The notes beneath the pieces are model-generated. The model searched no databases, was not told the origin of the DNA, and worked only from the letters and a program-made list of their open reading frames with translations. DNA of 64,000 nt from Tetraselmis striata (Eukaryota; Chlorophyta; Chlorodendrophyceae; Chlorodendrales; Chlorodendraceae): positions 124,001 through 188,000 of the forward strand of contig VCJN01002223.1 in NCBI GenBank assembly GCA_006384855.1, read 5' to 3'. A program made the translations under genes and the position numbers. Position 1 is the first letter of the stretch. Each line of letters opens with the position of its first letter. Shown here one piece after another: positions 11,401-22,289 of the stretch.

Positions 11401-12731
11401 TGATGATGGAGGAGCTCCGCAAGCTATGGCACCTCCTGGACATCCACGACAACTCCATCAGACCCCGGTACATCTACTCCACGGCCAACATTTGGGCGGA
11501 CCGGCTCAGCAGGGAGCCGGACGACGCCGACTGGCAACTCAATCCGCGGATATCCGCGTACATGCAGCGCTTGTGGGGTCCCCACACCATCGACGGATTC
11601 GCGTCGATGGAAAACGCGCAACTTCCACGGTACAATTCCCGCTGGCGCGACCCACGTTGCGAAGCGCTGGATTCTCTTCATTTGCCGGACGAATTGTGGC
11701 GTAGGGAACGCAATTATTGCAATTTCCCGTGGACGTTGTTGGACGATTTGGCGGACAAATTGCGACAGTCCGGCGCAGCCGCCCCGGTCATCGCGGCGCA
11801 CTAGCCAGGACGACGTTGGTACCAGCTGCCGCACGACCTTGCCACCGAGACGATCGTCTACATACCCGCCTACCCGCGACCTCTTCTTTTCTGAACGGCG
11901 GGGAGCGCGCGCGAGGGTTGGACGGCACGTCGTCAGGAGCGTCGTGGCCTTTCGGCTGCCACGCCGGCATGGCTGCACCTCCGCCGTCGCTGCGGTACGG
12001 TTGCGCCGCCTACTGCCGCCGTTTCTACGGCGCCCGCCCGCCGCCCAAGTTCTGGATCGTCTCCCCGCTGGAGCCTTCCGCCATCACTTGGTCAGTTTCA
12101 GCCACTCTCAGCGAGTAGTTGCGGAACGCCTATCTTGCGGCGGGCGCCCGACCGCCCCCCGGTTTCAAGTGGACATTGCTCAGTTCGCGTAAGGGCGCGG
12201 CCTCCGCAGCAAGCTGCATCGGCGTTTCCTTGCCGGCCATCAGACACGTGGGCGGTTGGTCGAAGAACAGTGACGTACGGGGTTACATGCAGGTACATCG
12301 ACCCGACCATGCGCCCGACTCTTGCGGCATGGAGGTTCTTCAGCTGGCTCGTCCCCGTCCGGCCGCTGGACTAATCTGCATGTGCTACCCTGTGGCTTTC
12401 GACTATGGCAAACAGAGCCCCCTTGGGTAAATGGTCATATATAGTCATCTAGAGGTTCACAATACATTAGCTATGTCGTACCGCGCACGAACCCCGCGGT
12501 CGGCGCACGGACTAAGGCCTGCCGGCCCGCACCAGCACCACGACCTGAGGGATCCACCCTCGGGCACCGGCACTCTCTGCTTTGCGCTCGTCTCAACCGG
12601 TTCGCGCACCCACCCACCTTCGGCCATCTTTTTTTTCGCTAGGAGACACCCATGCCAAGCATGTTGTCTTAGCCTCCACTGTAAGCGAGCTAGAATTCTT
12701 TGGCAAACCGTGCCCCCTTGGGTAGATGATT

Positions 12732-13675
12732 GTTTTGGCGCCCGCCGGGCCGGAAAAATTCTACAGAGGCCAGGCAGAGGCGGCAATTAATTTGTTTGGC
12801 GAGGGCGGCCTGGCCGCGCGCAAACAGCGCGCGCGCATACCCCTCATCATAGCGGGCGCGTAGCACGCGCACACCGCCCAGCCCATGAGCCCAGCGGCGG
12901 CGGGGAACCGCCCGCATGTATGGTAATACATAAGGTAAACATAATAGCAGGAGAAGACGCCAAACACTTTCCCATTCACATCGAAGGCCTGGCAGCGATA
13001 ACTCGTCCACCAGGTGGACCGGTGCGAAGAGTCGAGGTGGCCATACACTTGGCGACAAGCCCCGTATGGGCCCAACCGAGGGTGGAACACGTCGCAATCA
13101 GTGGGAATATGGGGGAAATTACTGCAAGTAGCATCAATGCCGCGAAATACACACCAAAAGGGATGATGGGGCCAAATTGGGACATGATTGGGAAGATCAA
13201 TGTGTATTTTCATCAACAAGGTCAACATCAACAATTCCTAAGGCAGAAAACCGCATCACACCCTAAGGGCTGGAGCAATGGATTAGGCGGCAAGATGCAT
13301 GAGTTGAAAGCGGGTTAAGGTGACCCTAGGAAGGGTAACACACCTCAACTAACTCGGGAGACGAAAATATATCAAAATCGACATTTGAATAAATAATGCT
13401 GCAGATCATCCGCTCGACAAAGCCTGAAATTTGTGGGCGCACCACGAGATAAGGATAAGAACAAATGTAGTATCTCTAGACTGCGCAAGGGCGCCGGAGG
13501 GAAAAATTTTCGAGATCGAATCATGGGGACTAGACCACCGGAACAGGGTCAAATTGTGGCAGCTGATGCATTTACCAGCATTGTCGGAAAGAATTGAATT
13601 TATTTCCGATTAGTGGTCTGTATGGGTTCGGCAAAAGGGGATTGCGCGGGGTTATTAGTCGGACACTCCATTAGA
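12732..13675. other. No confident gene; possible short membrane-type frame
   Basis: The right flank of the PAT-like element is GC-rich to about 12,920 and then more balanced. On the minus strand at about 12,976-13,200 a frame encodes two hydrophobic stretches (around GVYFAALMLLAVISPIFPL), but the opposite strand is open over the same bases (12,920-13,318) and neither resembles a known family. I treat both as unsupported. The last 300 bp lead into the left arm of an inverted repeat. Confidence 0.35.
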
Positions 13676-13770
13676 GGAAAAGGGCAATATTAGAGCGTAA
13701 ATGGTCCAATCCACGACGCTCATAGATTGCCCAACTAAAATGGTACAATTTAGGAGCTCGCGCGCGAAAC
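13676..13770 (+). repeat. Left arm of a diverged inverted repeat (partner 17,545-17,640)
   Basis: About 90 bp align at roughly 75% with the reverse complement of 17,545-17,640, including an identical core ATTAGAGCGTAAA and the flanking blocks ACGACGCT and GGTACAA. The pair brackets almost 4 kb that contains the exon-like array and a minus-strand ORF. The most likely reading is a pair of subterminal repeats of one transposable element. Confidence 0.5.
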
Positions 13771-14164
13771 AATGTACTACACATATATACAGCGCAAAGT
13801 ACTGTATCCTCGCGTCGCCGCCGCCATCCGTTATCATGCCCACTCGAGTGGGGGGGTTGCGCAGTACTACTGCCTCTCCACCACCGCCAAGGCCGCCCTA
13901 AATCCAAACCGGGCCGTGGCAGACAGTTATTCATAGGAAAGGACCCCACGCGACACAGGCATGATCGTCTTAACTTTCACACAATCGCGCGGGCGCCCGG
14001 ATCCGTGACATGAATGGACTCCACCTACCTTCGGCGTAGGTCTGCACAGTTGAGTAGGCATGTTGCCGCCTCTTACGTGCCTGCGTCCCTGTGCCTTACC
14101 TGCCCTGCATTCCCTGCCATATCGAGACTTGTAGCTCACGCTATTGGCTATTGCCACGCATGTT

Positions 14165-14613
14165 GGGGTAGGCCCCATCCCGATGGAGGTGCCTAGCAAC
14201 CCCCCCACCCCCCCCCCTTCCGCACGCGGCCACCCTCTCGAGAGTCTGCCAGCCGACCCGCCCGACCCTCTCGGCCAAGGGCTTCGTCTGTTGGACGTGC
14301 CCCCACCCAACGCGCTCATCGCGTGGCGGCCCTGGCCGTTGGACCTAGCCAGGCCGATACGCAGTCAGTGCCGGGTCAGGGGCATGGCCCGCCAGCGGCA
14401 GGCATAAGTCGCCGAGTTTGGCTGCCGCTGGCGATGCGGCCGAGGACTGGCCTACGCCTGGCGATAGCCACGCTGGGGAGAGCAGCGGGCAGGGAGCCGG
14501 CACGTCGGCAGCCACGCGCGCCCTCTGGACTTGCGCTCGCAGTAGGCGGGGGTGAGGGCGTGCCGGATGCCAGCGGCTCGGAGGCTAAAGGCGCGACAAC
14601 CACCATGCCCACG
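14165..14613 (+). CDS. Proline-rich leading exon(s) before the tandem exon array (putative)
   Basis: An ATG at about 14,183 opens a proline-rich frame (MEVPSNPPTPPP...). A second frame, open from about 14,323, ends ASGSEAKGATTTMPT directly before a good donor (GTAAGAG) at 14,614 in phase 0. That is the same phase as every module of the array downstream, so this looks like the 5' part of the same transcription unit. Low-complexity composition resembles gag-type N-termini or a secreted or structural repeat protein. No family recognised. How the two frames relate is not resolved. Confidence 0.35.
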
Positions 14614-14639
14614 GTAAGAGCTGCGGAATAGGCGGGATG

Positions 14640-16050
14640 GAGAGCGGGGGGAGGGGGGTGTTGCCGTGCTGCGATATAGTGCTGTGGCAGCTTTGTATTT
14701 GTACGGCTTGCTAATTATGTCGCCTTTGCATAGGTTCGACCGACAGTATCCGACTGCAAAAGCTGGCACGGGCAACGCACTCCCTGCTCTCGCTGCCGAC
14801 GAGTTGTAGCCAGCCTTACTAGAAGCAACGCCAGTCGCCAAGGTGGGCGGCCTTGCTGCGATGTAAGGGAGTTGTGGGCTTCTGTAGTTTTCGGCTTGCT
14901 ATCTATGTCGCCATCTCACGTTCGATCCACCGCCCCCGATTGAAAAAGCTGGTACGAGCGACGAACCCCCTTGCCTTGCTGCCGACGAGTCGCAGCCGGC
15001 CTCAAATGAAGCGACGCCAGTCGCCAAGGTGGGCGGCCTTGCTGTGATTTAAGGCTATGATGGGCTTCCGTAGTTTTCGGCTTGCTAATTATGTCGCCAT
15101 CGCACGTTCCACTCACAGCCCCCGAGTGCAAAATGTGGCACGAGCGACGCACCCCCTCGCCTTGCTGCCGACGAGGCAGCCGGCTCGCAAGAGGCGCCGC
15201 AAGTCGCCAAGGTGGGCGGCCTTGCCGCGATGTAAGGCTATGCTGAGCTGTTTTAGTTTTCGGCTTGCTAATTATTATGTCGCCATTGCACGTTCGACCG
15301 ACAGCCCCCGAGCGCAAAAGCTGGCACTAGAGACGCATCCCCTCGCCCGTTGCCGACGAGTCGCAGCCGGCCTCAAAAGAAGCAACACCAGTCGCCAAGG
15401 TGGGCGGCCTTGCTGCGACATAATGTTGTTGTCCACCTTTGCCTTTTAATGGCTTGCTAATCATGTCGCCATCGCGCGTTCGACCTACCCACATCCCCCC
15501 GACCACTAGCTGCACGAGCGACGCACCGGTTGCCAACGAGTCGCAGCCGGCCTCAAAAGAAGCGACGCCAGTCTCAAGGTGGGCGACCTTGCTGCGATGT
15601 AAGGCTATGTTGGGCTTTTTTTAGTTTCCGACTCGCTGATTATGTCGCCATCGCACATTCGACCAATACCCCCCGACTGCAAAAGCTGGCACGAGCAACG
15701 CACCCGCTGCCCCCGCTACAAAAGCTGTCACTAGCGACGTATCCCCAGCCCCCGGGGCGACCTAGTTGCAGCCGGCCTCGAAAGAGCCGGCATAATGTTG
15801 TTGTCCACCTTTGTAGTCTCCCGGCTTGCTAATATGTCGCCATCGCACGTTCGTTCCACCCACAGCCCCCGACTGCAAAAGCTAGCACAAGCGACGCACC
15901 CCCTCGCCTTGGTGCCGACAAGTCGCAGCCGGCCTCGAAATAGGGACGCCATTCGCCAAGGTGGGTGACCTTACTGCGATATAATGTTGTTGTGCGCCTT
16001 TGTATTTCTACGGCTCGCTAATCTTGTCGCCATGTGGCACAAAAGCCACT
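14640..16050 (+). repeat. Tandem array of about seven 185-bp units, each with a 96-nt exon-like module
   Basis: Units of about 180-188 bp, anchored by GTCGCCAAGGTGGGCGGC at roughly 14,834, 15,020, 15,203, 15,391, 15,570 and 15,952, plus one degenerate unit. Each has an acceptor-like CGACCGACAG or similar, a module of 93-96 nt, then AAG|GTGGGC as donor, then about 88 bp of intron-like sequence with a TTTTAG-containing pyrimidine tract. The module encodes a peptide like PPTAKAGTSDAPP followed by LAADESQPASKEATP and VAK, in phase 0 at both ends, so any number could be spliced together without changing frame. Some units are eroded. Clear modules lie at 14,747-14,842, 14,933-15,028 and 15,119-15,211. 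Confidence 0.6.
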
Positions 16051-16632
16051 ACCCAGAAGGCAAATACTACGGCGCCTCCGACGCGGCGCCAGCACAACAA
16101 GGCTGCAGAGTTGCTATCAAAAACACCAAGGAGAAGGGGCGTTTCTGCTATATGGCAGGGCCCTACGCTATATTTAATATAGTAAGCCGTTGCTGAAACA
16201 TAGGCGCTTTGCTAGTGCATTACGGGTGGCGACATGCTGCCGTTCAAGCATAACCCGCCGGCATTCGTCGTGCGTGCTCGGAAGCAGCATCGCCAGACGA
16301 CTGCAGCCGAGGCCGAGGCCGGCTTCCAGCCTATGAGACGTTCAGACTTTTAGCGTAAGGCGTGTCAAGCCAGCGAAGAGCCGCTACCGTGGAGCCTTTG
16401 TGCGCGACCGTCTAGCATGGCGGATGAAAGGCAAGCCTATGCGGCGCCGACTTGTGTGCCTTCCTCTCACTCATCGGAGGAAGCCACTGCCCAAAAACTT
16501 CCAAATATTCGGTGTCTTCCGTCTTCGGCAGGAAGCTACTGCCAGATCTCATGTGGTTATGGCTGTGCCTTAGACGGTGTGGTCCACGGGGCCCCGTCCT
16601 TGTAACGAATGGCTTGTTTCCGACTGGCTGTT

Positions 16633-16734
16633 TGTGACAATTATACGAGTACGATATACTACGAGTTAGTACCTGTGTGTACTAGTACAATGTGTACCTG
16701 AGACTACGAGTATATGTACTGTATAATTGTCACA
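16633..16734. mobile_element. MITE, complete copy (102 bp)
   Basis: Perfect 14-bp terminal inverted repeats, TGTGACAATTATAC and its complement, enclose an AT-rich core with several ACGAGTA/TACTAGTAC motifs. The four bases TGTT precede and follow the element, a plausible target duplication. Two more copies of the left 95 bp occur at 29,591 and 29,842, and a diverged start at 36,528. Confidence 0.8.
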
Positions 16735-16800
16735 TGTTTCCAACCCACTGATTGCAGGGAAGGCTACAATGAATAGGGAGGCGGGCGGGTGGGTAGGCGG

Positions 16801-16824
16801 GGGTGGGGGGGGGGGGGGGGGGGG
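16801..16824. repeat. Poly-G tract
   Basis: A run of about 18 G preceded by a G-rich GGGTGG region, just left of a minus-strand ORF. One of about thirty such G/C runs of 10-24 nt in the window. Confidence 0.85.
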
Positions 16825-16873
16825 TTGCTGCGCACCTTAGTATCCCCTGAGGTATGCAAGTACTGCCATTTAG

Positions 16874-17336
16874 TCAGTACTCCCATTTAGTCGGGAGGCC
16901 AGATATTGCCGCCTTGACAGCTTCGTAGTCGGCATATTCGGTGTGACCGTCTTCGGCGGGAAGCCGGTGCCCGATAGCAAGTTCGCCGTAGGCACGGTGC
17001 TTTTCGACGGCCCCCATTCCCTCTAACGACTCGTTGGTCAAGTGGCACGCTTCCTTGCCGACCGTGTCTGCCTTCGGCAGCCACATCCGACGCCACGACT
17101 TCGGCCAAAGACGCGTGGGGCTGCATGAGAGGCCCTATGATCGACTCTCCTAGAGGCGCAGCGTCAAACATGGCTGCACCACGCGAGGGGGTGGGGCGCC
17201 CGACCACATATCCGATATAGCTCATTGTGAGCGCGACCAACTCTTCCCTAACGAACATCCCTTCATTCGCGCCAAGGACGGCCTTAGCACGCTCCAGTGC
17301 AGCGGCTAGGTTGTCTATAGCTTGCAAAGGGTCCAT
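16874..17336 (-). CDS. Hypothetical protein, possibly transposon-encoded (two overlapping frames)
   Basis: On the minus strand a frame starts MDPLQAIDNLAAALERAKAV and continues through VREELVALTMSYIGYVVGR. A second frame then carries MWLPKADTVGKEACHLTNES and ends AISGLPTKWEY. The two overlap near 17,090 and read as one helical, acidic protein of about 150 residues. The N-terminal part looks like a helical bundle (LAAALERAKAVLG). It lies inside the inverted-repeat-bounded region, on the strand opposite the exon array, so it may be a second gene of the same element. I do not recognise the family. Confidence 0.4.
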
Positions 17337-17544
17337 ACGGACCCCTCGAGCCCCGCCTCAGCCGGACCCGATGCTCTTAAACGCATGTGGGAGGCGGACA
17401 ACTGCCCGCACTCCGCGCCAACAGACTTCTTAAAGCAACGACGAGGAGCCCCAGCTCATGCCCGCCGCCACCAGGTGTGCATATCCTTTATGCAAGTATA
17501 CGCGAAATTGTCGAAACCCTAAAAACCTGCGCAGGGTTGAACGC

Positions 17545-17640
17545 TCGGATTTTGTACCAAAAAACTGGGACAATTTCTTAGCGTCGTGTCATGTATGTAC
17601 CGTTTACGCTCTAATCTTGTCCCATTCCCCTCCATCAGGG
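17545..17640 (-). repeat. Right arm of the diverged inverted repeat (partner 13,676-13,770)
   Basis: See the left arm. Beyond this arm, the motif TTGTACGAATGTA recurs at about 17,792 and 17,853 as a short direct repeat, which may be part of the element end. Confidence 0.45.
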
Positions 17641-17644
17641 GCAA

Positions 17645-20506
17645 ATTGTCCGAGAGAACACCCGCTAATATCCGGGACTGAATGCAATAATATCCAGTGA
17701 AATTGATCGGATTACTCCGTGGAAAAGGCGCATTTTATGGGGGTCAAAACGATGCTAAAAATGGTCGCTATGTACATTGACATTTATGATTGTACGAATG
17801 TAATGAAAAGAGAAAAGTAGTTTCGTAAAAAAAAGGCATTACGCATATTGACATTGTACGAATGTATTGCTAGGTTTAGTCTGCATATACGATGTAATAC
17901 GTTCGGGATGTGCTCACCCTAGATGCTACGTCGTCGGCGTTGCCATCTTGCGCGGCCATTGGCAGATGCGGGCGGCCCCATGGGACCACCTGCGCCGCTT
18001 GTGCGGCACAACCATGCCCGTGGCCGAAGGTCCCTTCCGTTATGCCGTCCTGCCTGGGAAAAAATGAGCCGGACCTTCGGGTCACTCGCGCCTCTGTGAG
18101 GCGGTAAGTGGCCTACCATGGATGTGTGGCACAACCCTACCAGTGACCGGGCGCTATGTCTATGCCAGCCTCGTCACCCAAACACATGCACGGGGGGGGG
18201 GGGGGGGGGGGGGGATAAGGCCATATAGTGAGTACGTCCGCATATATCCACTTGTCGTCGCACGCCTGGTCTATAGGTATATTTGCGGTTGACCCTGGGC
18301 GCAGTTGGCCGCAGATGTATGAAACGCATACCTTTGTACTGCATTCACCCCACCACGGGCAGCACAAGAAGTAAGTTGTATGCATTGGCGGCGGTGTATG
18401 CCGCAGTTGCAAAGTAAAAATACGATGCCGTATACCAAACCCGTGCGGCCAAATTCTCAATAGCCGACCCCGCACATACCCCGTAGCATTAATACACGGC
18501 CGAAGGCCATGCGCGACTTGCAACACAAAAAGCAAACGGACCGTCTGATATATATATAGAGAGAGAATCGTATGCGGCATATGCGGCCATATTCGATACA
18601 CCACTGTTCCTGGGGGCTTGAAATCCTGAAGACCATATAGGCGTGAGCATATACTGGTAAACCTTGCAGTCCCTTGGGGGGGCGTATAGTAGCCGGTCAA
18701 AGCTCGTAGTGCCTGCAGGGGGTACATCGTGAATCGCGTGAGCTCACATGATCATGGCATCCAATACTTTGGCATCTGAAGCTCTAAAGGCCGCCTCCCG
18801 CGGAAGCCGTTTGTTGCTGCTACTATACTGATGCTGCTACTACTACTAGAGGCATGGGCGATCGTCGGTCAGCCCTAAACTCATATAAAATTAGCGACTC
18901 ATAGACTCATAGAGTCGCTAGGAAGCGAGAGAGCATCGCAAAAAGGAGGTCGATGTACACCTACCCACAACAGTCTTGCCCCACTTGTCAAACATTAATT
19001 GTAGATTGGCCCATTATGACCCTCACCTTCGTTTCCGGCCGCGCCCTTCGATGTGTCATACGTGAACACGACATCATGCTTGGGGGGGGGGGGGGGGGTG
19101 GGGCTAAGCGGCGTTTGTTGTGCTCTCGTAAAAGCCATACGTGTGCGTGTCATTGTTCATATGAACCATATGGTTGGTAATGAATTTGATAACCCAATGT
19201 CACGAGGGCAGGAATTTTATATCGCACGTATATGCGTTATATCCAAACGGATGCACGCCAGGATTTACCTCTACCATTGTAGAGCACATTCACAAAGGCG
19301 CGCTCTCCCCACCATCGGCATGCAAGCAAGGGAGCAGTTCCCGCAAAATAGCCAATAATGCGAGTAAGGCTTGCTCCAAAGCCAGCCCACCTACGTTTGT
19401 TGCCCGCATTCAATGCGCCCTTGGGAGAGCCGGGCTTCAGCCCATACTTCGCAGGGGTGCAGCCCCCTAGTCAGCGGGTGGGTCCATACGGTCATCTGGC
19501 AGGGCATCGTCCAGGGTATGTGGTAGGGCTGGCCATCAATACGATCCCATATTCTGCTATTGGGCTGCGCGTAGCGGGCCCCTAAGCGGGGAAAATCCGC
19601 CCACCCGTTTTTATTGGGATGCGGGTCGGGTGGTAAGCCACTGTACTAGGGTTTGTAGGAGAAACTAAAAATATTTGAATCGGGCCCCCCTCCCCCCTCG
19701 GTTATATTTCCACCGAGGGCCCCAGTGTGATTTTGGATTACGAGTTACTGAATCTTTATTGTGATTTCTTTCAGGTAGTAAAGTTGGATGCAAAAACCGA
19801 CCCCAGCTGGCGCTGGATGATAATCCACAATTGAATGCCAGTGCTGCATATATACTGTCATGTGCCTTACCTCTGATATGTTCCATGGTGCATGGTGAAA
19901 ACTGTGGCGATGAGCTTAGAATCAGTTTTCCCTCTTGACTATCAAGATAGCTGTCACATATCACATCCTTAACAGCCCAAGGTAGCACAGGGGAGTCGAG
20001 TCATTATTGCTAGAAATGTACATGTGGAGTTGGAGGAATAGCCCCTTATGCCACTATGCGGGAGCTTAGGGAGGCCACAAGATGTCATCTCTCCATCGAC
20101 TGAAGCTGGGGCATCTGCTGGACATCCATATCAAGCAGCAGACTTAGTGCATGGCACTTGGCCGGGATAGGCACCATAACATGCGCATCTCAGATGCCAT
20201 GGCTCAGGGCGCTCAGTTCAAGCTTGCGGACATCCAACAACAGCAAGCATGTGAGTGGCTGTTGGCCGCCTAATCATTTCATTATTGTGAGAGAACTTTG
20301 GAGTTGAAACAACGATGCGTCGATTGTTTGAGATTGTTACCGGGTGTACTATTGCTTTTCTTGGGCGCATTATTACAAATACTAATCATGCGGCAGGTTG
20401 AGGTGGGCTGTGTGCGCAGCTGCGGCGAGCGGCTTGCGCGGCCTGCGGCGGGCTGCCTGCGCGCCTAGCAGTCGCGTGCGGGACTTGTAAACTTTGCACA
20501 CTTGGC
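17645..20506. other. Long non-coding stretch with G runs, no gene seen
   Basis: Contains poly-G tracts at about 18,191-18,214 and 19,081-19,098, AT-rich interspersed DNA, and a short palindromic stretch at 18,892-18,922 built on AGCGACTC/GAGTCGCT. A 196-codon minus-strand frame at 18,137-18,727 has no family resemblance and runs through a poly-G tract, so I do not call it a gene. A short tRNA-like or SINE-like head could not be found. Confidence 0.4.
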
Positions 20507-21885
20507 TTTAGTGCCTAGTGCGCGCGCGCTGTGCTAGTGCGGACTATGCATGATGGCATGTGATAAAGTACGAAGGCATACATACCCTAGCTATATTGCC
20601 AATATGTAGTAGTGTACCAACAGTGATGTCAACACCCCCTCTTAATAATGTCGCTAGGGGATGCTCCAAGCATGGGTCCGGTTGCTGACGCTAGTCGCTA
20701 GCATAGAGAGTCAGCCCGCCATGCCATCATGACCTCGGCGTGGATCGGGGCTGGCCCTCAAGGAAGTCTAACTGCGTGGAATGTAGCCGGACGCTATCAA
20801 GCGACGAAGGCTTGCGTCGAGTGACGCTTCTCCGGAAATGGTGAGCTCCCGCCTGTTTGTGGACTGGTGTAGTGCCGAGCTTAAGCAGTAGAAGAGTTGC
20901 CTGCGGCAGTCGCTAGCCTAGAGAGGCAGCCCGCCATGCCCTGACCTTGGCGTGGGTCGAGGCAGGCCCTCTAGGGAGTCTGACTGTGCGGGCTGTAGTC
21001 GAGCGGACGAAAGTCGCGGTTGGCCCCCTCTCTTCGGCGCTGGTGTGCCGAACTTCGCATACTAATTTCCCGTTGGTCGAGCCGAGCGGGCACATCAGTG
21101 ACATAAGTGGACATGGCAGCGCACAGCGGCGCGGTGGATGGCGTGGCATGGTAGCCGACGCCCATGTTGTTGCCCATGTTGCCGTCTGTTCATGGTGCTG
21201 AGGCTCCAAGGGTCCGAGAGTAGAGATACGAATTTCTGACTGGTCGATAAACGTTGCCCGAAGTTTCGATCGGCCGAGCCGAGAAATTGTGAGTTCGGAC
21301 GGGAACTGCCATACGCGGCGGTCGCTGGCGTCTTGGCAACTGGCGAGCCGGTACAAGGCGGTCGGTGGCGTCATGGTAGCCTGCTTCCGGGTGTGCGCTT
21401 ATTTCGTTGAAGGTGCGCAAACCTGCATGCGACATTGCGCCGCGAGTGCGACGTGTAGTCGTTGCTACTCGAGTGTTGAGAACCGGTTATCCACCGCCGG
21501 TGATCTCAGTTTAACGTCCATACTCGAGTCTAGAGGACTTCTTGCGTCGTCGTCAACCCCCCCCCCCCCCCCCCCCAAGCTTGCAGTGGAGGACACATCA
21601 CCTGTTGTGCGCAGCGTCCATACAAACCCGCCCTCTGTGGATCCCGGCGCGAGCCGGGGGCTGTGGGAGGGAGCTTGAAGCGCCGAGAATGGTTGGTAAC
21701 AGAGAAGTGACCAGGCCCGCCGGAGCGCCAAACGCATATGTGGGCATGTGTTGTGCTGCCTGGTACGCGCGCGTTGTGCTAGTGCGGACTATGCATGATG
21801 ACGTATGCTAAAGTACTAAGACATACCCTAGCTACATTGTACATATGCAGTAGTGTACCAACACTGATGTCAACATATACCCGCG
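20507..21885 (-). mobile_element. Small LTR-type element (TRIM-like), broken/non-autonomous
   Basis: Two direct repeats of about 115-130 bp (20,507-20,634 and about 21,755-21,885) flank 1.1 kb without a recognisable coding domain. Read on the minus strand each repeat starts TGTTGACATCA and ends in CA, the usual LTR signature. The sequence just inside the left repeat is purine-rich on that strand (TTAAGAGGGGG), as expected of a polypurine tract. No matching target duplication is visible. The interior contains two diverged copies of a block of about 130 bp (20,690 and 20,905). Fossil; the two repeats are still about 85% alike by eye. Confidence 0.5.
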
Positions 21886-22289
21886 CCGCCGCGCTTCTGT
21901 TCGGCTGGCTCTCCCCCTTGTGGTCCTTCGCGGCCTTCTCGACAGCGCCCCCGCTCCGTCGGACGCCGCCCCACCCCCTCCGCAGTCATGAAGACCGAGG
22001 TAACGTAGTGGCTAATCTTCCTTGCCTACCTCCCTTTGAAATGTTTAGAGCTGTGTTCTTGGGGTTTCCTTTTTCCTTCTCTGCACGTAAAGTATGCGGG
22101 TGTCGACACCGGCTGCCCGCGATCTCTTTGCCACGCCAATGATTAACCACGGGCAGTCCTAATGCTTTAGCACTGAGAAGCCGGTGTACGGCACTTAGCG
22201 CGCGAAAAACAGCGGTCACCCCCGCACCCATCAAATCTTATAAAACCATCATCGTCCGCTAGACTGAACCACTCTCTAAGTTTTGTTCT

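Larger units (their letters stand above)
6014..12731 (+). mobile_element. PAT-like (DIRS order) tyrosine-recombinase retrotransposon, broken, interrupted by a DNA transposon
   Basis: A fossil YR retrotransposon whose left terminal repeat is split by the piggyBac-like element at 6,036-8,691. Parts in order: terminal repeat A1 (6,014-6,035 and 8,692 to about 8,850), a gag-like region (about 9,010-9,940), reverse transcriptase with DIRS-type RNase H (about 10,230-11,800), a tyrosine recombinase C-terminus (about 11,900-12,340), then the block B1 (about 12,400-12,437), A2 (12,431 to about 12,620) and B2 (about 12,693-12,731). This A1...B1A2B2 arrangement of split direct repeats is the hallmark of PAT-like elements. 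The coding part carries several breaks and is not functional as it stands. A1 and A2 remain easily alignable, so it is moderately old; it predates the DNA transposon inside it. Confidence 0.8.

Noticed and set aside
12920-13318. A 132-codon plus-strand gene
   Set aside because: The opposite strand is equally open over the same bases with hydrophobic segments; neither shows a motif or codon pattern that decides.
18137-18727. A 196-codon minus-strand ORF
   Set aside because: No family resemblance, tyrosine/cysteine-rich composition typical of noncoding AT-balanced DNA, and it runs through a poly-G tract.
20913-21374. A 153-codon minus-strand gene inside the small LTR-type element
   Set aside because: It overlaps a diverged internal duplication and does not resemble gag or pol; composition alone explains the frame.
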